DNA of 64,000 nucleotides from NCBI GenBank assembly GCA_902805475.1, contig CADCSX010000001.1, positions 558,001 through 622,000 of the forward strand, in the 5' to 3' direction. The notes under the pieces are model-generated. The model saw only the letters and a list, made by a program, of their open reading frames with translations. It was not told where the DNA came from and searched no databases. Positions 35,621 to 47,963 of the stretch are shown here, piece by piece. Every line of letters starts with the position of its first letter. Position 1 is the first letter of the stretch. The DNA comes from Entonaema liquescens (lineage: Eukaryota > Ascomycota > Sordariomycetes > Xylariales > Xylariaceae). The translations under genes and the position numbers were made by a program.

Positions 35621-38325
35621 TCACCTCCTGGCGTAGTCGCGCGCGCGGTCGAGGTTGAAGGCGGCGCTGATGAGGGCCAGGTGGCTGAAGGCCTGCGGGG
35701 TGTTGCCGAGCTGCTCGCCGCTGCGGGCGATCTCCTCGGAGAACATGGACAGGTGGTTCGAGAAGCTGAGCATGTTCTCGAACAGGTTGACGGCGCGCTC
35801 CAGGTACCGCGGCTCGTAGACGGAGGCGCGCGTCAGCGCTTCGACAAGCCAGAACGTGCACATGCTGAAGGCGCCTTCGTGGCCGCCGACGCCTGGGGAG
35901 GGGTGGTGTGGTGTTAGCGTGGGATTGAGGGGGGGAATGAATAGGGAGAGGGAGAGAGGGAGGAAAGGGACTTACCGTCGTTGGCGAGTTCCGTGTTATA
36001 CCGATACACGAGACCGGCACTCGTCAGGCCGCCTTTCTCCGGCGCGAGAAGGATCCTGTCGACGGTGTTGAGGAAACGCGGGTCGTTGGGGGTGATGAAG
36101 AAGACGAGGGGAGCGATGAGGATCGAGGAGTCGAGGATGGTGTTGTTTTCGTAGCTTTGGATGAAACTTTCCATTTCCGCGTTGTAACCTGTGGTCCCGA
36201 GTTAGTTAGTACCTTACGACGACCTCTTGGCCTACCTATGGTATGCTGGTAAGTGTAGGTGGAAAAGGGGGAGCTATTGACCTTTCTCCATAACCTCTTC
36301 GTAAATAGCGTCTCGAGCGTCGAGCCATTTTGCGCGGCTGGGGCATGGAAGACATCGCTTATCCGCGAGGCGGAGACCTCGGTCTAATGCTACCCAGAGC
36401 ATTACCTTTGAGTAGACGAAGTGCTGCTTGTTGTTGCGAACTTCCCATATCGACATATCCGGTTCTTAGTAACTCTCTTATTAGTGTTTAGTTTTCTCTC
36501 GGTGTCAGGTTTTCACATACCGTCGAGTATTGTTAAAACGTGATCTATGAAAAGTTAGCTGTCAATTTCCTATGTTGACCGGCTTGGCTGTGATACTGAC
36601 CAAGCATTTTTCGAACGGAAACCCAAGTATCCCAAGATATGGGTTTTCCGTATTTATTGTAGAGATAGATGGCGTCCATAAGCTCGCCATACGTATCGAA
36701 TTGCTTATGGAATGCAGCTCCATTTCCAATTCGTACGGGCCTACTACCCTTGTAACCATCCAGATGGTCGAGTTCCTGCTCCGGTATATCGGTCTCGCCC
36801 CTAATAGTGAACATTATCGGTAAATCGCTGCCCTTTGCTGTAGTCTTCCGTAGGATTTCGCTTATGAACTCCATATAAGCATCTGCTTCTTGCGTAAACC
36901 CCATCCGCAGTAAGATGTAGATGGTGAAGCTAGAATCTCGAACCCAGGAGAAACGGTAGTCCCAGTTTCTGCGCCTGGTTAATCATTGTCACTTCTTCGC
37001 AATTTATGGAATGGAAATGGAACATACCGGACTCCACCGATAGCTTCGGGTATCGAGAATGTCGGCGCTGCTACTATAGCGCCGGTAGGCTCATATGTTA
37101 GTAGTTTAAGTATCATAAAACTTCGCATGACAACTTCGCGCCAGGCGCCTTTATAACTGCTCTTGGATAACCAGTTAAACCAGAACGACTGCGTGTCGTG
37201 TTGCCGGGCGTCGAGAATCGAACTCGTAATATTCTCCGTGACATGGTTTGGTATATCTTCTCGAATAACGAACGAGATTGCTTGGCCCTCTTGCAAGGTA
37301 AAGTTGGCAACGACCCCCTCGCCCTTCATGCCCTCTCTCTGCACCTTTTTGAACAAAAGGGTTGGACAAGTATCCAAATCCCCGCCGCCGCAGTCGATAG
37401 TTACATCAAGCTGTAGTTTCAAGCTCTTGCTGTGAAAAGTGACGGTCTTGCTCTGCGAACTGTCAACTCCGCGCACGGTTTGGAGCACGGTAGTGGTATG
37501 AGATTCCCTCGCATAGTCGAACGCCGGGAAGACGTCCACATCTTAACGCGTATTAGTGTCCCCGTTCAAACAATCAGGGTAAAGAATAGCGAACCTAACG
37601 ACATCCGGCCGCGAATGCATTCGACGCGCCGAACGAGCCATTTCTTCAGCTCTTCGTATACGCTTCTGGCCTCGCGATAGGCACTATGCTTGTTCTTGGT
37701 GGATAGGACGGTAGACTCTTTGGGGCGGGGAAAGAAGTCCACAACATCGACGACACCTTCTTCGTTAATGTAGCGGGTCTGTAGGATTGCGGCCGAGGGA
37801 AGATATTGCTGCTTTGTTGTGCATGATGCGGGCTCAGGGGGGGCTATACTAAAGTAGCCCCCTTTATCCTTGTCAAGTAGACGACCAAAGACGGATGGAG
37901 AATCGAAGTCTGGCCTATGACCGGACTTAGCTTATGTTCCAATTGATAACCAAGTTTTGTATTTGAAAAAACTCATATTTGCTCTTATAATAAGATGCGG
38001 TTGACAGCAGGTCGGTTGCTTTTCGTTTCCTTAGAAGTCCTCTTAGAGGAGACGGAAGTTGAATAGAAACTTGGACAGCGTCATCATAAGGAGAACTTAC
38101 CAGCACATGAAATCTGGTTGGGCAAGGCACCCCCTTATTAGCTTTCTTATTGCTTAATATAGTCTTTAACTTTAAGTAAAGAGATTCTCGCTCACCTATA
38201 CTCCCATCCATGCTCACCAAGGCGCAAGTTCTCATATTTCCGATCATGCCATAATTCTCAATTGGAAGATACCCGGCAACATCCCTCGTAGAGACGTTGA
38301 GGGTATTGCACTTAGCGGTAGCCAT
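35621..38325 (-). CDS. Glycoside hydrolase family 15 (glucoamylase/trehalase-like) protein, nine exons
   Basis: Exons on the minus strand: 38196-38325, 38101-38113 (13 nt), 37595-37914, 37028-37541, 36601-36968, 36521-36544 (24 nt), 36282-36464, 35976-36188 and 35621-35892. Every junction keeps the frame, and the sum is 2037 nt, or 678 residues. The N-terminus YLPIENYGMIGNMRTCALVS...DGSIDFMCWPDFDSPSVFG is the typical opening of the GH15 group that includes bacterial trehalases. The catalytic domain has NWDYRFSWVRDSSF, EPDMSIWEVR (457-466, with a probable catalytic Glu), HFVYSKVMLWVALDRGLRLA, and EGAFSMCTFWLVEAL (E594 is the other probable catalytic Glu). There is no signal peptide, so the enzyme is probably intracellular. 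Substrate (trehalose, maltose-type or another alpha-glucoside) cannot be decided. The 13-nt exon is supported because it alone completes the conserved DGSIDFMCWP block. Confidence 0.88.
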
Positions 38326-40411
38326 GGTGGTGAGAGGTGAAAAGCTATGAGAGCGGGAGTATCGGATCTTAAAAATGCCTCTTTTTTCTGTTCCTTTTTT
38401 TTTTTTTTTCTTTTACAATGTCTACTAACAATTTGAATCTGTATAGTTAATATTATTATGAGGATACTTGACCGGCTTTCCTAATCCGTAAATCTCAAAA
38501 CGGTATACGTCAATGTCTTGAATAATAAAGCTGAGTTGCGGAGTTGTTCCAAGATGGCTATAGACTTGACATCATACTAAAGTCATGAAGTGGGTTTGAG
38601 AGCTTCTTAGTGCGAGCTATTAGACATGATAGTGAATTGCTGGGCCTAGTATATGTACGCTACCTTGATAAATCCCCACGATTCCCGGGACCGACTACCT
38701 AACCTAGGTAGTTGTCTAATTGTTAGTACTTTTGTATTATATAATCAAGCCACTAACCCCAACGCCTGTGTGTCTCAGTAAGGCCACTGCATGAAGACAT
38801 TATTGAACCTCGGTATCGTGAGATATCCAGCTAGCTTACATAAGTCGATGTTTGTTTGATATGAGATAAGTTTTAGCTATGTACTTATGTTGTTTACATA
38901 CGTCATCAAGTAAAACATAGCAGTTTCAGAGGAGCAATCTCGGCGTATTGCAAGGCAGCCCTGTAATATTATAAAGGGTCATGAAAGTTAAGCCGAGGTG
39001 GTATTGCCCTTCGAAAATTTGTTATATACCTACATACATAAAAAATGTTGTAAATCGTATTAGCTAACTAGGGACGGTTTTCGGGTGTTTGTTCCTAGCT
39101 GCAGAATAGGGCAGCATTTTAGGAATCATAATGGTAACCTGCTAATACGAAAATGGGAGAAATGGGAGAAATGCGACCGAAAATGTGGTTTAAAGGATCA
39201 AAATTTCTTCAAGTCGTATACACATTGTAATTTGATGGGCTACAAAGCAAATAAAAGGGCATAGTTGGGGTTTAAGGTTCTGATGCAGTAAGAAACTTTA
39301 GGGACTTTAGATCCAAAAATAGAATTACCTAACCTCATAGGGGGAATGGTTGGTCAGATCGTATACCTGTATACCTGTATATCTTACCCGCAGGATTAGC
39401 GCTTAGTACCTTTAATGTACCCACCCGGTGAATTAATCAAGTAAGTACTTTCATATGTTAATGCGGTTGGTAAGTAGTTGTGATGAATTTTCATTCTGTT
39501 TACCAACATTTCTAACTGATGATAAAGTTGCTTTGATTGAACCTTTGACTGGAGTTACTGCCTCTATGCCTTGGATTATATATACCTACTTAGGCAAACG
39601 AGATGTGTTAAGTACCTTACTCTATGTTGCGGAGAAAAACATGCGCCAAGATTCATATATAAATGCAAGTACCCGGAGTTGACTGGTACGAACCTTGGAA
39701 GCATGTGGCTGACCAATATTCAGTGTTAGGTTATTAAATCACATCCCCGAAAACAATATATGTTTTCCTTTTCTAACAATACAAGGACCTGTTGGGCTCG
39801 TATACGGTGCACCAACGATAATTCTCTTACCATTTTGGTCGATATATCTGTTCCAATTAGTTAGGTGCAATCGAAAGTGTACATATAGTTTATCTTCTTT
39901 AAGGCTACGATTGTTTCAGCTGGGGTTTAGGCTTAATGACGGGGTACAGCACCCATTACCCATTGCATCGCCTAAATTAGGTACTTAGTTGCGTAACGAG
40001 GCTAGGCTGGGTAACATGTTCCGAGGGGAGCTGAGCTGCTGAGTTTTGACTGCCCCGGGAGCCCGATAACTCTACATAGCTGTCTAGGTACCTAGGCACC
40101 TACATAGGTACCTTTACCTAGGTTAGGTACTTTCCAGATAGGTAAGGTAGGCAATAGTTGACCCATAATATATGCCGGTACCACTTACCCTCTCTTACCT
40201 ACAGCGTATTACGGCGTACATGAACATTAACATGGGGAGTACATTACACACCTTATTACTTGCCTTAATCTAGTGACCTCAATCAGTTCATGAACCAATT
40301 ACCACCGGTTGCCTGCGTTTGCCTGCGTCGCCTACCAAGACACAACATCTTGCTAACCATTACAATAGTACTTTTACTCCGCCCCCCTTCAACTTGCCTT
40401 GTCGTCCCCTA

Positions 40412-40447
40412 TCACAAGAATCACAAGAATCACAAGGATCACAAGGG
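40412..40447. repeat. 9-bp tandem repeat upstream of the F-box gene
   Basis: Four copies of TCACAAGAA, the last two with one or two changes, about 390 bp upstream of the F-box gene start. Confidence 0.85.
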
Positions 40448-40498
40448 AACGCGCGCGAAGGGCAAGAAAGTATACAATATTCCTATTCCACCCCAGCG

Positions 40499-40534
40499 TC
40501 AATCTGGTCAATCTGGTCAATCTAGTCAATCTGC
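40499..40534. repeat. Second 9-bp tandem repeat upstream of the F-box gene
   Basis: Four copies of TCAATCTGG, the last two with one change each, about 300 bp upstream of the F-box gene start. Confidence 0.85.
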
Positions 40535-40833
40535 CGCGTCACCTCCCATTCTCTTTTGTCACACGTCTTCATTTCTATTCTTATTGGTTCCCCGCTCCCA
40601 TCTGCTTCAACATTTGTACAATAGCACGGCCCGAGACAAAGTCGCCTAAGAGAAACAAGAAACAATAATCCTGTTCCCCTTTCTATTCGGATGCGACCAT
40701 GGATCATACCAACTGAACCTTTACTGGACCTCTACCGAACCATGGCGTAACACTACTATTCTAACATATTGCGAACCCGTCACCTTTATAAACTTCTTGA
40801 CCTTGACAACATTCGTACATGTAGCACTCTGTC

Positions 40834-43800
40834 ATGTCTACAGAAATTCAAACGTCTGGCATGGACGAGAAACCAAGTACGGCTAGCGGGAAGCTCTCAC
40901 CATCAGCTTTTGATCAGCTTCCTGATGAGATTATCGAGCAGTAGGTTTATATTACCTACGTATCTTTGTCAGTCACCAAGAGCTAACATTTTTGATTAAT
41001 ATAGAATACTTCAATTAACCGATCCTGACTCGTTTGCGTCTCTCGTCCTTCTCAATTCAAAATGGAGACGTGTTTCTCAGCAAGCCTTTCTCTACGCCCA
41101 TCACCTCTTGCGATGCGAGTCCTACGGCGCCACCCACACTGTTCCGCCCGTCGCAAAGTCGGATGACGATAACTTACCCAAACTGCGCCGTCTATTCGCC
41201 CACGAAGTCAAGAGGAATCTTTTCGAGGCTTACTTACGTCCTAAGACCACTACGATAAGGTTGGTCTCAAATTGCATCGGATCATCCTCTGCCCCTGGTG
41301 GTGAGGGTATGCAATTCAGTTCCTCTCCTAGGGGCATCATCTTCTCGCTTATAATTCGTCTCGAATATTTGTTTTGGATGTTAGAGAACCTGAGCTGGCT
41401 GTAAAACGGGAGTTTAAGATACTCCGACGCCCAGCCGCCGCATGCATTTTGGATAATGGTAGTCTTTTAGCAGTATTATCAACTGACATGCAGGTTGATT
41501 TATATGATTTGGGAAATATTCCACCCCGCCGAACACAGTCGCTAATTCTAGATCATGCCCCTCGTGCGATTGCCTTGTCTCCATGTGGAAGTGTACTGGC
41601 AGCTGCTTACGAAGGCGGCATTGAGGTATCTTCCATAAGTCCTGGAGCCCTCCCGACGGATCGAAGGGCAGTGAAATGTGATGGTGTCGATTCTCTTGCT
41701 TTTTCGTTCGATGGAACACAGCTATTGGGTACGACGACTGCATCCTATACCCCTAATACGGTTATTTTAACAGCTCCGTATTACGATCCTGGGAATCAAA
41801 TGTGCGAAGAAAATAACATTAGTGCACTATGGACCACTTCTATTCTATTTCCGAATACGAGCCGAGATTGCAGCCATGCTGCTCTGCTGCAAGAGTCAGG
41901 TTCTATGGAGGCAACCTGGGCATTTGCTTACGACCGAAGTTTTGAAACTTTTCGCGCGGTACGGATTGATGATCTGCGCAATGGTACAACTTATTTTACA
42001 GGGCCGGCCCCGAACACACCTTCACCCGGACCCTTGTTACCGTGTACCCTACCCGCCGCCAATTACCAAGGAGATCTCGTCTCGGCTGGATTTGAAGGGA
42101 AAGATGTTTGGTTGTACGGCGTACCCGAAGACCTAGAGGCGGTTCCGGAGGGTAGCCATGGACCACCACCCGATCCGAATGGACCGCCATCATTAAACCG
42201 TATGAATAGCGGAGTCTCGGCACGCTCTTCTCGAGTACCGGAGGCGAACGGCAACAGGGTACCCCAGTGGCAGATTTTGTGCGATAAGTATCGCAACACG
42301 TTCGTGTGCGGACGCAAAATTACACAATTATGTGGCGTGAGCCATATGAAATGGGTCTCTGGTTTTGGTGATACTTCTTCGCAGGAACGCTTGATTGTTG
42401 CTGCTCGAGGAGTGATGCCCCTAAGCTTGTAACCGAGGAAGATGGTATTGATTTTGTAGACGGAGGAAGGATTATGATCCTCGATTTTGATTATAGTCCG
42501 GTAGATGGTGAAGAAAAGGAAATCACCATCGAGGTCGGCGCAAACGACCCAGAAGCGTTGGAAGAGGAACACCGCGACATTGATACGGAGGTAGCTATTG
42601 TTAGGCGACGAACGGTAGCGCAGCGGAGAGGCAACCGAGCCAGTGTGATAACTATGGCAACACCTACACCTCGTCAAGTTGATGCCCTACTACGTCCATC
42701 GACATCCCATAATGGCGATCTGGAAGATCCTCTAGTACCGCGACCTATGCCTACGGCGCGTACTACTCACCCGGAGGCTCTCGAAGAAACGGAAGATGTT
42801 TCTCTGGAGGAAGCTCAGGAGGCGCTCGATGCCCCATATGCTCATGCCAATCCACGATCTGGGACAACGCTACGCCGCGCTGCGACTGCCGCTGCGGTGA
42901 GCCGGCGGCGGAACCCCCAGCCTGTCGCCGGCCGGGTTGAGTATCGGCGTGCCGATGGGAGAGCAGAGCATCCTCATGAAAGTGATGCCGATAACTGGGT
43001 GCCTCCACCACCGCCATATACTAAGGAGGACCCTGGTGATCTACCTGACTTCATGCGCCACTCCGTACGTCATTCCGCCATGCCCGATGTTGGAAACCTA
43101 TCAGGGGGTAGGAGGGACTCCATCCCTCCTGTTCCTCCCCTCCCATCATCTGTTCCATCAGTTCCGCTAGTACCGCGAATGTCCGTGACACCTAATTTTA
43201 GCCGTCCGGAGTTACCTCGTCTCCAGACAACTCCTTTCCGGGATAGACCGTCCCACATGTCTTGGCATCCGCACGCTTCTCAGCAAAGGGTTGCAGATAA
43301 CTCTATAAATGCAGCTCGATCCGCTGGGCCTACCGGAGTGCCATATCATCGGCCCGTGTCAGCTCATTCTTACACGCAAGAAAGCAGACCCGCTATGGAC
43401 GATGAATATGGCGATATTTATGATGTTTCTCCCGTTGGATCTCCTTCTAGGGTCACGAGCTCCCATGTATCTGAGGGCCCAGCCACGGTAAATGTAACAC
43501 CGGAACGGCCTAGCCCATACCAGATGTCAGCTGCAGCACAGTCCTCAGCTACTGAGTATACGCCTGCCTCGTCTAGGGCGCATCAAGTTGTAGGAGGTTC
43601 TCGCCCGAGCTCAGCAGTTCCTCATCCCTTTGATCCTACCACTCCGTCATCTGTGACGAATGTCCCCATATGGGAGGACGGGCAAGCTAGTAATAGCCCG
43701 GGGCTCGCTAAGCTTCCGAATGCTAATACTTGGCCGAGGGTCCCACCACGGCCCCATACATCTTCTTCGGCTTCTATCAACGGATATCCCCGTTCGGCAC

Positions 43801-44472
43801 CAGCAACGAATCAGACCAACGAGGATATCATAGCTGCAGCTCTGCCTCCAACGCCATATTCGGAACGAACGACGCGTTGGCACAATAGGCAGAGTAGTTT
43901 TGATGTGACACGTCCTATGTCGAGGGGTTTCACTTACCACGCGTACCTGTAGGTGGTCGAGTTAGCCAGTTCCAGGAACTTCGACGAGGTAGTGCAAGCA
44001 CAATAGAGCCAATATCGGAACCGGCTCAACCGCTCATAATTAGCACCCCACGGGTGTAACCGGTGCTTTTGATACTCCCAGTCAGCTGAATATGGATAGT
44101 CAGCAAGCAGGACCAGTCTTGCATGCACCAGTCCCTCGTCATCCCCGGCCAATGTCAGGGGGAAACCTGCTACGCCCTACTGTCGAGCGTCTAGAAACAA
44201 TCTCTAGCGCAAGTAATGGCGAATCGCATCTAATCCCTCCATCTTCTTCACAGCTCACCACGGCATCACTACGCCATCATACTAGCTTACACCGCCGGCA
44301 GAGTCGGGCAAGGAGGGGAGCGATAAAAAACATCCAAGATGCCAAGCTCCGAGGATGGACGGGACGAAAGAAGAATAAGAAAAGGGACGACGGCGATGGC
44401 TGGATGGATGTGACTTGGGCATCAGCCATCCCGAGAGGCCAGATGAAAGATAAGAAATGTATTGTGATGTAG
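40834..44472 (+). CDS. F-box and beta-propeller protein with a C-terminal CaaX box; four frame breaks
   Basis: Exon 1 (40834-40940) and exon 2 (from 41005; 64-nt intron) encode an F-box-like domain, DQLPDEIIEQ joined to ILQLTDPDSFASLVLLNSKW, so the protein probably links to Skp1 in an SCF ubiquitin ligase. A WD40/propeller-like region follows (DVREPELAVK, DLYDLGNI, RAIALSPCGSVLAAAYEGGI, DSLAFSFDGTQLLG). After that comes about 600 residues of Pro/Ser/Arg-rich disorder, and a basic end with KKNKKR that finishes in KDKKCIVM. CIVM fits a CaaX prenylation signal, with Met favouring farnesylation. The frame breaks at four runs: GGGG 41331-41334, CCCC 42418-42421, GGGG 43924-43927 and CCCC 44046-44049. 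One added base at each gives a continuous 1192-residue product with conserved sequence on both sides, so these are probably consensus errors. Confidence 0.8.
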
Positions 44473-45773
44473 AGGGGAAAGGCCAGCGTCCGAGTATCAC
44501 AACATATATAATGATGTTGGATTTAGCTCCAGAGCCCACCTGTTGGCTCTTATTTTCGGTTAACTCAAAATTCTTGGTCTCAGTCTTATTTTTCCTTTGG
44601 ACTCAAAAAAAGAAAGGGGAGAGGTTATTTCATTCCGGGCGAATATAACCGGCCCACCTTTGGGGTATCAGTGGCTTGGGCTGGCGTACCGGGAATTCAC
44701 TCGCTCGAAGCTGGGTTGAAACTTTTTGGAAGAGAATATAAAGAGCAACACGCGTGTATGATACCAAAAAAGAACAAATCTATCAAAACACATAACTGCA
44801 TAGATAGGTATTCAGGAGGTACTTTTATATGTAGATCCGCTTATACGGTAGATTCTCATTCTTTATAACATCTCGTCTTAGTGAGTATTATGAGTACATT
44901 ACGTATATACTACTTCGAACTATATACGTATGCGCATACGTTTCGACGGAAATATATCTGGGCCCGCGGTTACGAAAGCATTTGCTGCGTTTCGTTGTAC
45001 TCTAAGGCTTGGTTGGCTGGCTGACCGTGATATTACTAAACCCTATATCTTCCATTCCCAACGGCATACGTAGACGTTGATGGGTCCTTCATCCGCCCCT
45101 TGCTTTCGCCTGGACAAGCTGATTAATCCCGCGCAGCCTCTTTCGATAAGTGCGTTTCTGTTTAGCCTAGTATGCTCCCCCCAGAAGGCTTGAAGTAAGG
45201 CGTATTACAGGAAACACGACTCTGATAGTCAGATGTACCTAGGTCGTTATCCAAGATGTCGTGGTATCCACCAATCCCTATAGCTTGGTCTGTATGTGCA
45301 TACTCTAGACATAGAGCATTCGTCCTGCTTCTTACGCGGCCTTCTCCCTTGCTTTCAACCATCTTCAGGCCGGGAGTTAGAGCAATCTAGGTAGTAGCTT
45401 CATCACTACCCGCCTAAGTTAGGTAGGTATGTTTGCTCTATTATTATTAGAGTCAGAACGAGTAAGGTAGTGAGTGCCAAAGTCAAAATTGGATTAAGGG
45501 GGTATTCCATTGCGCAAAAACGCACACCAAGCAGAGTTATCCTTAATATACCAGTGCCAACGCCGAACCGTATACTCCCTCGCAACCATCTATGCTAACG
45601 CCATAGGCCATGCAGAATACATGTGCAATGTGCCTATACATGGATAGGTTCTCGTGTCGGACCCTAAGGCTAAAATATAGCTTGTTGCTATACGGAAACA
45701 ATAAGACGAGAATTGAATTCCTGTCCCTCTCGATTTTGTACTTTCGTCTGAATCGGTAGTTTCCCCAGGTAAC
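44473..45773. other. Intergenic region between the convergent F-box and TAF3 genes
   Basis: 1.3 kb with no coding character. One CCTAGGT motif lies at about 45238. It should hold both 3' ends. Confidence 0.45.
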
Positions 45774-46573
45774 TCAAAAATCCATATCCATCATAGCCAC
45801 GTCCTCGTCGGCAAGGGAGCTCAGGCCAGAACTTGGGGGCCTAGACTCGACGTCAACGGTTTTGTGTTCCGGGGGCCGCTGCGACGTCTCGTGCATCTTG
45901 CGCGCCCAGGCATGTATGCTGTTCTCGCTTCCGCCTTCCGGGACGATTTCACCTTCGACGATGCCGCGTCCCAAGATCGTGCCTGCGTACTTAGAGTCTT
46001 GGTCCGTCTTGTTGTGCTTCCGCTTAAGCGCTATAGTTCAATATTCGTTAGTATAACCCTCGATAGACCCAGGTCTAGTGCAGGGGTGGAGTTTTTGAAC
46101 ATACCACTTAAGTAGTCTGTCTCGCGCTGTTCCTCTGCTCCTTCTACTACCACTTCACCGGAAATAGGCTTGTCTAGAGCAGCTACCATGCGAATCCTCC
46201 GATTCTTATTGCCCTTAGCCCAACGAATGAACTCGTCAATCCCTCTGGTGTCCTCCTCCCCGCTTACTTCCTGGGCCGTAAAATCACGTTCCGGCCACAG
46301 AGCGCCACAGTCCTCGAGAGCGAGGCGCACATCCACGATATCGGGGAGGCCTGGCACGCCCACCTCGTTGTTGAGTGCCGCATGCTGCGCCGCGCGTCGC
46401 GAGATGGCAGTAAGGTAGTTTGCAGCAAGCTCGGTTAGAGCGTCGACGGTGCTGGGTGTCGATGAGTAGTAGCCTTGTGCGCGTAGGATTTGCAAAATAG
46501 CTGGACGTAGTAGAGCATGGTGGATCTCAGAAGCGGTAGGCGCACGGTGAGCTTGTTGGATATATGACGACAT
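45774..46573 (-). CDS. taf3: TFIID subunit 3-like protein with a bromodomain-associated histone fold
   Basis: Exons 46105-46573 and 45774-46030 (74-nt intron, GTATGT donor, ATAG acceptor) encode 241 residues. Residues about 8-80 (HHALLRPAILQILRAQGYYS, VDALTELAANYLTAISRRAA) are a histone-fold domain of the bromodomain-associated type. The following LPDIVDVRLALEDCGALWPE is typical of TAF3, which pairs with TAF10 in TFIID at RNA polymerase II promoters. The C-terminal half has basic residues around the junction (ALKRKHNKTDQDSKYAGTIL) and an acidic end. No PHD finger is encoded, as in yeast Taf3. It faces the TAF7 gene across a 1.4-kb intergenic region. The histone-fold type is confident; the choice of TAF3 over another histone-fold TAF is likely but not certain. 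Confidence 0.75.
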
Positions 46574-47276
46574 TGTGAATATCTTCTATTGTCCAGTGCC
46601 GCAAAAGAGAATCGATGGGATTGTTGGTACAAATAAGTCCGGTAACGCCGTACCAAATTATTGAAATCGTGTAGATGTCGTTTTGAACCGCGTGTTGGGA
46701 AAACCAACCCAAGAATCGATCCAGTTGTATCGAAGATCTGGATAGGGCGTAAGCTCTTTCAATCAATAATCATAGGGAGTTCTGAATCGCGGACATCGTA
46801 CATTAATCTATGTTGATTTGCCAATGGCAATGCCGAGCTTGACAATGTGTGGAGGTTATTTGAATTTAGAAGGGTCGGGGACGAGAGACGGTGTTTGAGT
46901 GGTTGTTCTCGAGACGTTATGTACAGTTGAACCCGGAGCTTGAAGCTTGGAGCACAAAGATTGAATATCTAATAAGATACCAATTTGAAGGAAATCGAGG
47001 ATATATCGAAATTTGGTTTGATGGAATTATTCACTATCCGTATTCGAATGGTTCTGTCTGCTTCTCCATCTGATCAACAAGTACCTAATAGGTGGTGACC
47101 GGTTGTTGGCATCATATCAGCCAACATCCGTGTTATCTACAAGTTGCACATTCTTAAGAAAAAGCTGAGAAGAAGGCTGAGAGAGAGAATTGCTTCAAGA
47201 TTTGGAGAAAGCAACCTGCAAGGAGCAAAGCTACAAAAGCTCCACTACGACCCACATGTACCTAAAGCCAGACACC
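46574..47276. other. TAF3-proximal part of the divergent promoter region
   Basis: About 700 bp upstream of TAF3, AT-rich, with no gene. It is bounded on the right by the short inverted-repeat element. Confidence 0.45.
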
Positions 47277-47556
47277 TACACCTCCGCCAGGATGGTAAAC
47301 GTTAGAGGCTCCACCGTTCCATACACAATTGTAAGTAGCTACCAGGGTATTTTATATGGGAAATCCTTTGCTCGTTACTTGCTGATCTAGAATCTTCAAG
47401 ATATTTTTCTTCGCACAAGCCACAACACCAAGACTGAAGTAAAATGTTGCGTACCTCCCTTATAAAAATTGGCTTATAAGTTACCTGCGGAACGTACTCG
47501 TTGATAAAGTATGGAACGGTGGAGCCTCTAACGTTTACCATCCTGGCGGAGGTGTA
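47277..47556. mobile_element. 280-bp inverted-repeat element (MITE) with 48-bp perfect arms
   Basis: 47277-47324 and 47509-47556 are perfect inverted complements over 48 bp, separated by 184 bp without coding capacity. The arms begin TACACCTCCGCCAGGATGG and end in the mirror GGAGGTGTA. The outermost TA on each side can be read as a TA target duplication around a CACCTCC...GGAGGTG element, as for Tc1/mariner-type MITEs. The high arm identity suggests recent insertion. It lies between TAF3 and TAF7. Superfamily assignment is tentative. Confidence 0.75.
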
Positions 47557-47963
47557 AGGCAAGGCACTAACCTTAGGTACCTTTAATTCGATTAGGTAAT
47601 TGTTTGGTTTGTACGCGCAGACGCGGCGTCTTTTCTAGGTACGTACTATTTACTGCTTATTGACAGCCCCACCATCGGTATGCGCGCGGCGCAAGGCGCA
47701 AAGCACGTTGTAATTGGAAGTACCCAAGTATCCAGTACCTAACGACGTAAACTCCAAACTCAGGACTCCCACACTTCCACACTTCCACACTCCCATCACC
47801 GGTGGTCGTCTCGATTCAATGCCACCTTTTATTAACAAAGCATCTACTAGGTACCTTCTAGATGCTGGTCTGGTCCGTTAGATAGAGGTTCGATTCTCAC
47901 TATCCGAGAGTTATAACACAATAGCCAACCCTTCCGCCTAACCCGGACCTCTCTTCCTCCATC
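47557..47963. other. TAF7-proximal promoter region
   Basis: 407 bp between the MITE and the TAF7 start. A T-arm-like GGTTCGATTC at about 47887-47896 is not part of a foldable tRNA. Confidence 0.45.

Larger units (their letters stand above)
38326..40833. other. 2.5-kb gene-free region between divergent genes
   Basis: This lies between the divergent GH15 and F-box genes. A T-rich tract sits at about 38390-38415, close to the GH15 start. Dense TAGGTACC/CCTAGG palindromes occur at 40083-40135, and two 9-bp tandem repeats lie at 40412-40447 and 40499-40534. No gene is seen. Confidence 0.5.

Noticed and set aside
41331..44049. Programmed ribosomal frameshifting in the F-box gene
   Set aside because: Four events in one mRNA at plain C/G runs, and the same pattern in unrelated genes, fit consensus errors better. 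No slippery heptamer with a downstream structure is apparent.
47860..47910. T-arm-like GGTTCGATTC that might belong to a tRNA
   Set aside because: No matching acceptor, D or anticodon stems can be folded around it.
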